Origin: CAYNQK01 sp964470375
Lineage (GTDB): Bacteria > Spirochaetota > Spirochaetia > Treponematales > JBGSOB01
Direction: 5' to 3'
DNA: 64,000 nt
Assembly (NCBI GenBank): GCA_964470375.1
Contig: CAYYCP010000001.1
Location: forward strand, 135,769 to 199,768
A program made the position numbers and the translations under genes. Below are positions 32,273-40,567 of the stretch, piece by piece. The notes beneath the pieces were generated by a model. It saw nothing but the letters and a program-made list of their open reading frames with translations. It did not search any database and had not been told where the DNA came from. Each line of letters opens with the position of its first letter. Position 1 is the stretch's first letter.

Positions 32273-34015
32273 CTAGAGCTTCTTGAACTCGCTGTCCTCG
32301 GCGTCCTCGGCCCCGTGTAGGTCGTAGCTGAAGCCGCGCCCTCCCTCGGCCTGGGCCCCCTCGGCGGAGGCCGGCGCGCCCGCGCCGCCGGGATGAGGAG
32401 CGTAGGCCAGGTGCCCGGCCGGCGCGACCGTGTGGGCGGATGCGCCTGGATGGGCCAGGTGGGCCACGTGGATGGCCTTGGCCTGGCGCGGCGCCGCGCC
32501 CTGCCCGGAGGAGCGGGTTCCATCCAGCTTGAAGTATTCCACGGCCGTCTTGAGCTCCACGGCCATGCCGGACAGCTCCTCGGCCGTGGAGGAAATCTCC
32601 TCGGCGCCGGTGGCGTTCTGCTGGACTACGCTGTTGAGCTGCTGGATGGCGTTGTTGATCTGCTGGATGCCCGAATTCTGCTCCGCGCTGGCCGAATTGA
32701 TCTCGCGCACCAGGTCAGCCGTCTTCTGGATGTCCGGGACCATCTTCTCCAGCATGACCCCGGCCCGCTCGGCGATCTCCACGCTGGTGCGCGAGAGCTG
32801 GCCTATCTCTCCGGCCGCGTTCTGGCTGCGCTCGGCCAGCTTGCGCACCTCGCTGGCCACCACCGCGAAGCCGCGACCGTGCTCGCCGGCCCGGGCCGCC
32901 TCGATGGCCGCGTTGAGGGCCAGGAGGTTGGTCTGGCGGGCGATCTCCTCGATGATGGATATCTTCTCGGCGATGTTCTTCATGGCCTGGACCGTGCGCC
33001 CGACCGCCTCCCCGCCCTCCTTGGCGTCCGCGGCCGCGCGCAGGGCGATCTGCTCCGTGGCGCTGGAGTTGTCCGCGTTCTGGCGGATGCTTGAGGCCGC
33101 CTCCTCTATGGAGGAGGAGATCTCCTCGACGCTGGCGGCCTGCTCGCTGGCGCCCTGGGAGAGCTGCTGGCTGCTTGTGGCAAGCTGCTCGCTGCCCGAG
33201 CTCACGTTGGCCGAGCTCTCCAGGATGGAGTGCATGATCTCGCCCAGGCGCTGGATCATGGACTCGAAGGCCTGGGCCAGCGAGCCTATCTCGTCCTTGC
33301 GCTCCAGGAATTTCTTGTCCACCCGCCGCGTCAGGTCGCCCCCGGCGATGCCGTCGGCGAAGCCCACCGTGTAGGCGATGGGCCGGGTGATGGAGCGGGT
33401 CATGAAGAGGGCAATGGCCAGGCCGGCGGCGATGCCCACGAGGCTCATGATGAGGGATACGACGATGAGGGAGCTGATCTGCCGGTCGAAGGCCGCGTCA
33501 GCCAGCGTTTCCTCTTTCTGTAAGCTTTTAGCCACCTTTTCCAATGGCACGATGAACGCATTGACAAGCTCGTCTATCTCGCCATCCAAGCGCTTGATCT
33601 CTTCCGTGATCCCGGCTGAACCTTCAAGGAGCGGGAACAGCTCCTCCTTGACCTTCGACTCGAATTCTCCTGCTATCTTTTCTAGTTGAAGCTGAAGCGC
33701 CCTTTCCTCATCAGTGTCCATCGCCGCCTTGAGCTTGACGATTTCCTCAGTGACTTCGGCGAACCCCGCGTCCCAGTCTTTCTTGCTGGCGGCCAAGTTC
33801 CTGTTTATGACCGCATCCGCGATGATCCGGTAGAGCTTGGCAGGTTCGCCTTGGAGCTCTACTACTAGGATAGCCTCGTCCGCCCTTACGGCCCCCTTGT
33901 CCTGGGAACGGCTCAGGCTCTGCAGGTTGACGAGGTTCCATACGACGATGAAGGCCATGATCGCCAGCACGATGGAGAAACCGAGGATAAGCTTTCCGCC
34001 GATTTTCAGGTTCAT
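32273..34015 (-). CDS. Methyl-accepting chemotaxis protein
   Basis: A 580-residue receptor. Transmembrane segment 1 (about 8-30), a helical periplasmic domain of the four-helix-bundle type (about 35-195), transmembrane segment 2 (about 198-220) and HAMP are followed by methylation helices and the perfect tip I-A-R-Q-T-N-L-L-A-L-N-A-A-I-E-A-A-R-A-G-E. The C-terminal ~70 residues are a His/Ala/Gly/Pro-rich tail without the N-W-E-T-F CheR tether. GGGAGG precedes the chosen ATG; the ORF extends upstream without support. Ligand unknown. First gene of the che operon. Confidence 0.93.
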   Translation of the reverse strand: MNLKIGGKLILGFSIVLAIMAFIVVWNLVNLQSLSRSQDKGAVRADEAILVVELQGEPAKLYRIIADAVINRNLAASKKDWDAGFAEVTEEIVKLKAAMDTDEERALQLQLEKIAGEFESKVKEELFPLLEGSAGITEEIKRLDGEIDELVNAFIVPLEKVAKSLQKEETLADAAFDRQISSLIVVSLIMSLVGIAAGLAIALFMTRSITRPIAYTVGFADGIAGGDLTRRVDKKFLERKDEIGSLAQAFESMIQRLGEIMHSILESSANVSSGSEQLATSSQQLSQGASEQAASVEEISSSIEEAASSIRQNADNSSATEQIALRAAADAKEGGEAVGRTVQAMKNIAEKISIIEEIARQTNLLALNAAIEAARAGEHGRGFAVVASEVRKLAERSQNAAGEIGQLSRTSVEIAERAGVMLEKMVPDIQKTADLVREINSASAEQNSGIQQINNAIQQLNSVVQQNATGAEEISSTAEELSGMAVELKTAVEYFKLDGTRSSGQGAAPRQAKAIHVAHLAHPGASAHTVAPAGHLAYAPHPGGAGAPASAEGAQAEGGRGFSYDLHGAEDAEDSEFKKL

Positions 34016-34320
34016 TCCGACCTCCCTGAAGGCAATATTGCTTTCTTTCTCTTTCAAGGGAATCATAGGACCGGTCCGAGGACTTTGCAAACAGAAGCTC
34101 CAAATAATCCAATCGATTGACCACGCGCTTCTCGGCAGACTAAAGCACGACGGACCTGGTCAGGACAGGTAGGTATGAATCCGTCATGAATCATTGCATA
34201 AAAAACAGGCATCCCCGTGCTATTAGGGGATTCATAATGAAGACCACTTTTCTAAAGGGAATGCGGCTTTGAATCACTTTGCCTAATACATACCTCAGAC
34301 GAATCGACATGCTAGGCATG
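34016..34320. other. Divergent intergenic region between mcp and the GH8 gene
   Basis: No gene is apparent. ATCCCC (34211-34216) and GGGGAT (34226-34231) form a six-pair hairpin with a nine-base loop. On the minus strand it is followed five bases later by a T6 run (34200-34205), a weak terminator- or attenuator-like element in the mcp leader. No receptor promoter of clear sigma28 type was found; a GCCGAGAA near 34128-34135 on the minus strand resembles a sigma28 -10 but lacks a -35. Confidence 0.4.
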
Positions 34321-34350
34321 TCGACTCCCAAATGGAATTATTGGTATACT
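34321..34350 (+). promoter_or_regulatory. Promoter of the GH8 gene
   Basis: TCGACT (34321-34326) and TATACT (34345-34350) are 18 bases apart. Transcription would start near 34357, just ahead of AAGGAG at about 34359-34364 and the ATG at 34372. This supports the internal ATG start over earlier in-frame codons. Confidence 0.6.
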
Positions 34351-34371
34351 CCCCGCGCAAGGAGCATCGGC

Positions 34372-35496
34372 ATGGGAGAGAGGACCTACCCGAATAGGCT
34401 GGCCGCCCTGGGCATCGGCCAGGGCGACATCGATGAGCGCATCCAGGCCTGCTGGCAGGCCATGTTCTACGGAAGCGAGGAAATCCGCATCTACGCCCCC
34501 ACTGGGGACGGCATGGGCATGGTCATAGACACCGGCAACGACGACGCCCGCACCGAGGGCATGAGCTACGGCATGATGATGGCCGTCCAGATGGGCGACA
34601 AGGAGCTCTTCGACCGCATCTGGCGCTGGGCCCTCCGCTATATGTACCGGAGCGAGGGTCCCTTCAGGGGCTACTTCGCCTGGTCGGCCAACCTGGACGG
34701 GAGCCTGCGCGCCGAGGGGCCGGCCCCCGACGGGGAGGAGTACTTCGCCCTGGCCCTCTTCTTCGCCGAGCATCGCTGGGGCGGCGGAGAGGGCCCCCTG
34801 GCCTACGCGGCCTGGGCCCGGCGCATCCTCAGCGACTGCCTCCACAAGGGACGCCAGGGCGAGGGCCAGCCCATGTGGAACCCGGACAATGCCCTGATCC
34901 TCTTCGTGCCCGGCTGCCCCTGGACCGACCCCTCCTACCACCTGCCCCACTTCTACGATCTCTTCGCCCTCTGGGCAGATCCGGAGGACAGGGAATTCTG
35001 GAGGCGGGCCGCCCTGGCCAGCCGGCGCTTCCTGCCCGCGGCCTGCCATCCCCTGACCGGCCTGGCCCCCGAATACGCGGAGTTCGACGGCCGCCCCCAC
35101 AAGGCCTCCTGGGACTACGGCCACGACAAGTTCTACAGCGATTCCTACCGCGTGGCCGCCAACATCGGCCTGTGCGATGCCTGGAGCGGCCGCGATCCCG
35201 CGTTGAGCGACATAGCCCGGCGGGTCGTGGACTTCTTCGACGCCCAGGACCCGGCCGACCTGCGCATGTATGAGCTGGATGGGAGTCCCTGCCCCGAGCC
35301 GGCCCTCCATCCCGTCGGCCTCATCGCCACCAACGCCATGGCCGCCCTGGCCCTGGATCCCGGCGGGGCCGCCGACCGGGTCGTGCTGCGCTTCTGGGAG
35401 ACCCCCCTACGCGAGGGCAAGCGCCGCTACTACGACAACTGCCTCTACTTCTTCGCTTTGCTCGCCTTATCGGGCAGGTACCGGGTCTACGGTTGA
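34372..35496 (+). CDS. GH8 glycosidase, probably reducing-end xylose-releasing exo-oligoxylanase
   Basis: A 374-residue (alpha/alpha)6 enzyme without signal peptide. N-D-D-A-R-T-E-G-M-S-Y-G-M-M-M holds the putative general acid Glu62. P-D-G-E-E-Y-F-A-L-A contains Asp120 and F-Y-S-D-S-Y-R-V-A-A-N the probable base Asp257. The D-G-E-E-Y-F-A block and the ~380-residue length fit the Rex subgroup that trims xylo-oligosaccharides in the cytoplasm rather than secreted cellulases. Its end overlaps the convergent kinase gene by ten bases. The neighbours are chemotaxis genes, not sugar genes. Confidence 0.88.
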   Translation: MGERTYPNRLAALGIGQGDIDERIQACWQAMFYGSEEIRIYAPTGDGMGMVIDTGNDDARTEGMSYGMMMAVQMGDKELFDRIWRWALRYMYRSEGPFRGYFAWSANLDGSLRAEGPAPDGEEYFALALFFAEHRWGGGEGPLAYAAWARRILSDCLHKGRQGEGQPMWNPDNALILFVPGCPWTDPSYHLPHFYDLFALWADPEDREFWRRAALASRRFLPAACHPLTGLAPEYAEFDGRPHKASWDYGHDKFYSDSYRVAANIGLCDAWSGRDPALSDIARRVVDFFDAQDPADLRMYELDGSPCPEPALHPVGLIATNAMAALALDPGGAADRVVLRFWETPLREGKRRYYDNCLYFFALLALSGRYRVYG

Positions 35497-36314
35497 GCGG
35501 AGAGCCTTCCTCGGGCGGGCCGCGCGGCCAGCTCGAGGTTCCGGTCGATCATGCTCAGGAGCCATTCCCGCTCGCCGGGCACCTGGTCGCTCAGGCGCAC
35601 GGCGGCTACCACAGCGCGCCACATGGCCAGGCCGCGTCTGTCCGGCTTCCGCCCCCGCAGGGCCATGCTCAGGTAAGCCCGTGCGGTAAAGGACTTGAGG
35701 GCCATGAAGAGAATCTTGCGAATGCCGGACAGGCCTAAGGGGTCGAATGGGCTCTGGAGCATGAGGTGGGTGCGGAGGATGTCGCCGATGGGGTTCCCGG
35801 AATAAGCGTTCATCCAATCCAGGGTATACAGCTTGCCTCCGGAACAGATGATATTCCCGAAATGGAAATCGCCGTGGCAGACCTGACTACTGTCGGGCAG
35901 GCAGCTGATGGTGTGTACCAGCTTCTCCATGCGCTCATCGTCCAGCCCCGCCCTCCCGAGCTGGGCCAGGAACCGGTCGCTTTCCGGCGGGAGCCCGGCT
36001 GAGCTGCGCTGGTTGATGGCCGCCTGCGCGTGGACGAAATCCCGCAGGTAGCCCAGGATCCTGAAGGGCCGCCGCAAGACCAAGCTGAAGAGGCTGGGTC
36101 CCTCGAGCCGCTCCATGACCAAGGACAGCCGGCCATCGATCCTTCGGGCGTCCAGGTACCTGGCGACGGGGATCCCGAGTTCGGACGCGGCCTTGTGTAT
36201 GCCTATCTCGTAGAGAGCGGCCCCCTCTGGGAAATCCCGGTGATACACCTTAGCCGCCTCCGTAGGGGATAGCTCGAAGACATCCGCCGTCATCCCGCTC
36301 CCGATGAGTCGCAT
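35487..36314 (-). CDS. APH/choline-kinase-like phosphotransferase
   Basis: A 275-residue protein-kinase-fold protein. A degenerate nucleotide loop (L-I-G-S-G-M-T-A-D-V-F) is followed by A-K-V-Y-H with the ATP-binding Lys. The catalytic motif is H-G-D-F-H-F-G-N (147-154, base Asp149) and the metal motif L-D-W-M-N has Asp166. The substrate, a small hydroxyl compound or antibiotic, is not identifiable. CAGGGAGG precedes the ATG at 36314; upstream sequence to 36503 is open but not supported. Confidence 0.85.
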   Translation of the reverse strand: MRLIGSGMTADVFELSPTEAAKVYHRDFPEGAALYEIGIHKAASELGIPVARYLDARRIDGRLSLVMERLEGPSLFSLVLRRPFRILGYLRDFVHAQAAINQRSSAGLPPESDRFLAQLGRAGLDDERMEKLVHTISCLPDSSQVCHGDFHFGNIICSGGKLYTLDWMNAYSGNPIGDILRTHLMLQSPFDPLGLSGIRKILFMALKSFTARAYLSMALRGRKPDRRGLAMWRAVVAAVRLSDQVPGEREWLLSMIDRNLELAARPARGRLSAQP

Positions 36315-36423
36315 GGCGCCTCCCTGGACTATCAGCGATTGCGCGGGGCCGGAAAAACGTCTGGGGAGCCCCTGCAGCCCCCTGTTCGATGCCTCGATGA
36401 TACATGACCGGGCGGGCGGGCGC

Positions 36424-36600
36424 CTATGCCCGGAGCTTCCCGCGGAAGCCCCGGGCCGCGTAGTAGGATTCCGCCCCGTTGTGGCAAACGAAGACCCTCC
36501 CATAGCGCCGGTCGCAGAAGAGGGCCCCGCCTAAGCGCGATCCTCGAACCCGGCAGGCGCAGAAGATCGCGCCGTAGCCAAGGAGCGACGAGTTTTTTGC
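36424..36600 (-). pseudogene. C-terminal remnant of a DUF4256-type protein
   Basis: The last ~35 codons read L-G-G-A-L-F-C-D-R-R-Y-G-R-V-F-V-C-H-N-G followed by A-E-S-Y-Y-A-A-R-G-F-R-G-K-L-R. I recognise this as the conserved end of DUF4256 proteins, which are normally about 190 residues. Upstream the frame runs only into unrelated sequence. A possible trace of the preceding family block (S-S-x-L) appears near 36580-36600 in the same frame, with loss or shift of frame in between. No start or RBS fits. I take it as a decayed gene; family identity is from memory. Confidence 0.55.
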
Positions 36601-36666
36601 GAGGAGCATACTAGAGTGTATGTGACCCGTCGAAGGCAAGGAGAGACGCAGAGATCTCCCCGAGAT

Positions 36667-37665
36667 TCAAGCCTGGTTTGCACTACCTAGGACGTTGACG
36701 TTCTTGTGCATATACAGCTTCTTCAGCTCGTCCCGGGCCGGCCCCAGGTACTTGCGCGGGTCGAACTCGGCGGGATTCTCCGCGAAGACCTTGCGCACCA
36801 TTGCAGTCATGGCCAGGCGGCCGTCCGAATCGATGTTGATCTTGCAGACGGCGCTCTTGGCGGCCCGGCGCAGCTGCTCCTCGGGAATGCCCACGGTGTC
36901 TTTCATCTTGCCGCCGTATTGCTCGATCATCCGGGTGTACTGGACGGGCACGGAGGAAGAGCCGTGCAGGACGATGGGGAAGCCGGGGATGCGCTTCTCG
37001 ATCTCCTCGAGGATGTCGAAGCGCAGCTCAGGCGGGACCAGGACGCCGTCGGCGTTGCGGGTGCACTGCTCGGGCTTGAACTTCATGGCCCCGTGGCTGG
37101 TGCCGATGGAAATGGCCAGGGAGTCGACACCCGTCTTCTTGACGAAATCCTCGACCTCGGCCGGCTGGGTGTAGTGGGAATGCTCTGAGGATACATCGTC
37201 CTCCACGCCGGCCAGGACGCCCAGCTCGCCCTCCACGGTCACATAATCCTTCTGGGAATGGGCGAAGTCGCAGACCTTCTTGGTCAGGGCCACGTTCTCC
37301 TCGTAGGGCAGGTGGGAGCCGTCGATCATGACCGAGGAGAAGCCCGACTCGATGCAATCCTTGCAGAGCTCGAAGGAATCGCCGTGGTCCAGGTGGAGGA
37401 CGATGGGGATGGCGTAGCCCAGGCTCTTGGCGTACTCGACGGCGCCCTTGGCCATGTTCCTGAGGAGGATGGAGTTGGCGTACTTGCGGGCGCCGGCCGA
37501 GACCTGGAGGATGACCGGGCTCCTCGTCTCCACGCAGGCCTGGATGATGGCCTGGAGCTGCTCCATGTTGTTGAAGTTGTAGGCCGGGATGGCATAGCCG
37601 CCCTTGACGGCCTTGGCGAAGAGTTCCTTGGTATTGACCAGGCCGAGTTCCTTGTAGCTTACCAT
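36667..37665 (-). CDS. fba: Class II fructose-1,6-bisphosphate aldolase
   Basis: A 332-residue zinc aldolase. H-L-D-H-G-D-S carries metal and catalytic residues, followed by V-M-I-D-G-S-H, G-E-L-G-V-L-A-G-V-E-D, I-G-T-S-H-G and V-L-H-G-S-S-S-V, and K-I-N-I-D-S-D. It cleaves FBP to DHAP and G3P in glycolysis. AAGGAG lies seven bases before the ATG at 37665; the longer frame lacks a start signal. The lipoprotein at 37806 is divergent, and I recall the same fba/flaA neighbourhood in Treponema. Confidence 0.97.
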   Translation of the reverse strand: MVSYKELGLVNTKELFAKAVKGGYAIPAYNFNNMEQLQAIIQACVETRSPVILQVSAGARKYANSILLRNMAKGAVEYAKSLGYAIPIVLHLDHGDSFELCKDCIESGFSSVMIDGSHLPYEENVALTKKVCDFAHSQKDYVTVEGELGVLAGVEDDVSSEHSHYTQPAEVEDFVKKTGVDSLAISIGTSHGAMKFKPEQCTRNADGVLVPPELRFDILEEIEKRIPGFPIVLHGSSSVPVQYTRMIEQYGGKMKDTVGIPEEQLRRAAKSAVCKINIDSDGRLAMTAMVRKVFAENPAEFDPRKYLGPARDELKKLYMHKNVNVLGSANQA

Positions 37666-37805
37666 TATATGGCTCCTTGGGATGGGGTGTTTTCCGGCGC
37701 CATGGTATGCGAGCACGGCCGCTTTAGGCAAGGGGCCGCCCCCGCCAGGCGGCATCGACTCCATGGCTGCTTGACGAGGCCTGCGCCCGCGGCTAGCCTT
37801 CCCGG

Positions 37806-38786
37806 ATGCTGAAAAGGATCCTCCCGGCCCTCCTCCTGGCAGGCGCCCTCCTCCTCTCGGGCTGCCGGGCGCGCGAGGCCCTGTACATCTCCGATCCGGC
37901 CTGGGAAGCAGTCTTCCCGGCCGAAAGCCACGACCTTGCCAGGGGCCTCGCGGATGCCGGCCTGCGTGTACGCAAGCTCGCCTTGCCCATGCAGGACGCC
38001 CGGGCCGAGCTCTATGAGGCCGTTCAAGCTACGAAGGCGGGCTACATCGTCTTATCGCCCCTCCTCGGGCTTGAGGCCTCCAGTCTCAGCTCCGCCTTTC
38101 CCGGCAAGGTCTTCGCCGTCCCCGGCCGGCCCCCGGCGGGCTCTGTCCTGGGATCGGTCTCCGAGCGGGGATCGGCCTTGAGGGCCATGGGGCTGGCGGC
38201 CGCCCTCTATCTGGCCCGCGTGGACGCTGAGTCCGGGACCGGCCAGGGCATCATCGAAATCCCCGGACAGGCGCACTCCGTAGCCCCCGCCCGGCCGGGG
38301 GCACTGGCGATTTTCCAGGCCGGGGCCGATTCCGATGCCCTTTCTTTTAAGGAAGGTTTTCTCTCCGGCGCAGATCAAGCCGGCCTGGACGCCTCCCGCT
38401 TGATCCTCATCTCCATCGCCGATGACAGAACCGAGGCCGAGGCTAGGGCTAGGGATCTCCTCTCCAGGGAGATAGCCTTCGCCTTCATCGCCGCCGGGGG
38501 GCTCTCAAAGCACTTCGTCAACGCCCTTCCTATACGGGGCTGCCTGGCGGCCGGCCTGGGCCTGCGGGCCTTGGCTTCCTCCAGAAAGGGTTCGGGCGAG
38601 GCTGGTCCGGCCCTAGCCGCATCCCTGGAAGAGGATTTCAGGGCCCTGGCTGAGGCCGCCTTGGAGAGCAGGGATCCAGCCGGGCCTCCCCCCTCCCCCC
38701 GGCTCGTCCTGGTCGTCCTGGATCCCGCCCTGGCCCGCCTCATACCTTACAGCCCTCCGGATACGACGGAGGGGGGCAAAAAATGA
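37806..38786 (+). CDS. Lipoprotein, periplasmic-binding-like, unknown ligand
   Basis: A 326-residue predicted lipoprotein with signal peptide and lipobox L-L-S-G-C, the acceptor being Cys20. The body alternates strands and helices like a type I binding protein (S-A-F-P-G-K-V-F-A-V-P-G, S-R-L-I-L-I-S-I-A-D-D, I-A-F-A-F-I-A-A-G-G), with a Pro/Ser-rich C-terminal stretch. I do not recognise the family; a BMP/sugar-binding-like fold is a guess. No permease or ATPase gene is adjacent. It precedes the flaA pair by 130 bases. Confidence 0.75.
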   Translation: MLKRILPALLLAGALLLSGCRAREALYISDPAWEAVFPAESHDLARGLADAGLRVRKLALPMQDARAELYEAVQATKAGYIVLSPLLGLEASSLSSAFPGKVFAVPGRPPAGSVLGSVSERGSALRAMGLAAALYLARVDAESGTGQGIIEIPGQAHSVAPARPGALAIFQAGADSDALSFKEGFLSGADQAGLDASRLILISIADDRTEAEARARDLLSREIAFAFIAAGGLSKHFVNALPIRGCLAAGLGLRALASSRKGSGEAGPALAASLEEDFRALAEAALESRDPAGPPPSPRLVLVVLDPALARLIPYSPPDTTEGGKK

Positions 38787-38844
38787 TTTTTATGCTTTTC
38801 TTTTCAGCCGCCAGGGCCGATAATCGTCATTGGCGGCGTCTCGT

Positions 38845-38874
38845 TTGACAAAGCAGGGGGTTTGGAAATATACT
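38845..38874 (+). promoter_or_regulatory. Promoter of the flaA pair
   Basis: A perfect TTGACA (38845-38850) and TATACT (38869-38874) with an 18-base spacer lie about 40 bases before the ATG, a strong sigma70-type promoter. Some 20 bases further upstream, 38816-38823 is an exact GCCGATAA, the sigma28 (FliA) -10 consensus, but no TAAA lies at the right distance for its -35. Confidence 0.7.
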
Positions 38875-38916
38875 CGACCCCAATCGCGGAGCCATAAGGT
38901 CAAAAGGAGTCCCTAT

Positions 38917-39744
38917 ATGAGACGGAGCGGAATGAAGGCTCTCTGCCTTATCGCGGTCCTCTTGGTCGTCGTGGGCACGGCGCTCGCGGATGACCGGACC
39001 CTCAACCTGGAATCCAAGGTGGTCCAGTCATTCGACCTGCCCGAGGAGCAGCAGTGGTTCGTCCTGGGCAGCAAATTCGCCAGTGCCGGTTACCCCAAGA
39101 TCACCTTCCTGAAGAATACCTGGCCCGTTGCCCTGCACGGGACCGCCCCCAAGGAGCCGGAGAAGCTCAGCGTCATGGGCGTGGCCATGCTCTTCGACCG
39201 CAAGGAATACAACTGGGTGGACGTGGTTCCGGGAGAGAAAAAGACCTCCTCCGACGGCAAGGTCACCTACATTCCCAAAGAGCTACCCCTGAACGGGCGG
39301 GTCAGCGCCCTTGACGTCTGGGTGTGGGGCTCCGGCTTTAAGTACTACATAGAAGTCTACTTGCGCGACTACCGCGGCATTGTCCATACCCTCAACCTGG
39401 GCATGATAGACCACGAGGGCTGGAAAAACATGCGCATCAACATCCCCACGGGCATCCCCCAGTCCAAGCAGACCCTGCCCAAACGCGAAGGCCTCACCTT
39501 CGTAAAATTCCGCATTTGGACCACCCCCTACGAGGCGGTGGCCGTGCTGAGCGACGACGAGAACGTCCTGGACCTCAAGTCGACCGCGGAGAAGGACAAG
39601 GAACAGCCCATCTCCAAGGCTATCTTCGTGTATTTCGACCAGATCAAGATTCTGACGGACACCTTCGAGACTCTCTATGACGGCGACAACCTGGCCAACA
39701 TAGACGAAATCAAGAAGCTCTGGACCGACGGGTCGGGCAAGTAA
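38917..39744 (+). CDS. flaA: FlaA-family flagellar sheath protein (first copy)
   Basis: A 275-residue secreted protein with an N-terminal signal (L-C-L-I-A-V-L-L-V-V-V-G-T-A-L-A). The FlaA pattern includes V-S-A-L-D-V-W-V-W-G-S-G-F-K-Y-Y-I-E-V, a R-G-I-V-H-T-L-N-L-G block, G-W-K-N-M-R-I-N-I-P and V-Y-F-D-Q-I-K-I-L-T-D. FlaA coats or stiffens the periplasmic flagellar filament in spirochaetes. AGGAG sits seven bases before the ATG; earlier in-frame codons are unsupported. Twelve bases separate it from the second flaA. Confidence 0.92.
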   Translation: MRRSGMKALCLIAVLLVVVGTALADDRTLNLESKVVQSFDLPEEQQWFVLGSKFASAGYPKITFLKNTWPVALHGTAPKEPEKLSVMGVAMLFDRKEYNWVDVVPGEKKTSSDGKVTYIPKELPLNGRVSALDVWVWGSGFKYYIEVYLRDYRGIVHTLNLGMIDHEGWKNMRINIPTGIPQSKQTLPKREGLTFVKFRIWTTPYEAVAVLSDDENVLDLKSTAEKDKEQPISKAIFVYFDQIKILTDTFETLYDGDNLANIDEIKKLWTDGSGK

Positions 39745-39756
39745 GGAGGCGGCCGA

Positions 39757-40500
39757 ATGAAGCGTACGTTCATCACCCTCACGGTACTTCTCATCGCTGC
39801 CGCGTTCGCCTTCGCCCAGACGGCCGAAATAGGCGGCGCGGATCCCAACCGCATAGGCGTGGACACCGCCCAGCAGAAGCTGAAGACGGTCTCGGTCAAC
39901 AAATTCGAGGACGCCGGCTTCTGGTCGTCGACAATGTCCACGGACGAGGGCTTCACCGAGACCCGCCAGTTTACCGGCGGGCCCCTGGCCAAGAAGCTTG
40001 AGCCCCTAGCCGACGAGCGTTACATCGGCATCGACCCCCAGGTGGCCGACCAATACGTGATCGGCACCAGGGTCGACTTCCTGCGCCGCGGCTACAATTC
40101 CTTCGTCATCTATCCGGCCAGGCCTATTCCGATCGAGGGCATCTGCAAGATCATCTCGGTCTGGGTGGTCGGCCGCAACCTGAACCATACCCTGAAGGTC
40201 CTTCTCCAGGACTTCAACGGCAACGACTTCGAGCTCACCATGGGCACCCTCAACTTCCAGGGCTGGAAGAAGCTCGAGGTACCGGTGCCGCCCCAGAGCC
40301 CCGACGGGCGCAACGGCATCATCCAGCGCAACGCCCACTACGGCAATCGCATGGGCATCAAGATCACCGGCTTCAAGGTTGAGTGCGACCCCATGGAGGC
40401 CTACGGATCCTACTACATCTACATGGACGACCTGCGCGCCATCACCGACCTCTTCGCGGAGGACAACCGCGACGAGGACGACATGCCCGACAACTGGTAA
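39757..40500 (+). CDS. flaA: FlaA-family flagellar sheath protein (second copy)
   Basis: A 247-residue secreted protein with signal peptide ending A-A-A-F-A-F-A-Q. It shares with its neighbour the blocks I-I-S-V-W-V-V-G-R-N-L-N-H-T-L-K-V-L, F-E-L-T-M-G-T-L-N-F-Q-G-W-K-K-L and Y-I-Y-M-D-D-L-R-A-I-T-D. The two are tandem paralogues rather than near-identical copies. The C-terminus is very acidic (E-D-N-R-D-E-D-D-M-P). AAGGAGG precedes the ATG. A strong terminator follows. Confidence 0.94.
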   Translation: MKRTFITLTVLLIAAAFAFAQTAEIGGADPNRIGVDTAQQKLKTVSVNKFEDAGFWSSTMSTDEGFTETRQFTGGPLAKKLEPLADERYIGIDPQVADQYVIGTRVDFLRRGYNSFVIYPARPIPIEGICKIISVWVVGRNLNHTLKVLLQDFNGNDFELTMGTLNFQGWKKLEVPVPPQSPDGRNGIIQRNAHYGNRMGIKITGFKVECDPMEAYGSYYIYMDDLRAITDLFAEDNRDEDDMPDNW

Positions 40501-40526
40501 GCCGCTCCCCTTAGGCAGTGTAATCG

Positions 40527-40557
40527 AAGGCCGCCCGCCTGGGCGGCCTTTTCTTTT
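40527..40557 (+). terminator. Rho-independent terminator of the flaA operon
   Basis: AAGGCCGCCC (40527-40536), a GCCT loop and GGGCGGCCTT (40541-40550) form a perfect 10-pair stem, followed by TTCTTTT. The stem is near-symmetrical, so it may also serve the convergent tatD gene. Confidence 0.93.
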
Positions 40558-40567
40558 CGGCGACCCC

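Noticed and set aside
34120..34140. GCCGAGAA in the mcp leader as a sigma28 promoter
   Set aside because: One mismatch to GCCGATAA but no TAAAGTTT-like -35 at 11 bases; too weak to list as a promoter.
35487..36503. Aminoglycoside resistance gene
   Set aside because: The H-G-D-F-H-F-G-N motif only shows the APH/choline kinase fold; nothing indicates antibiotic specificity, so no resistance call is made.
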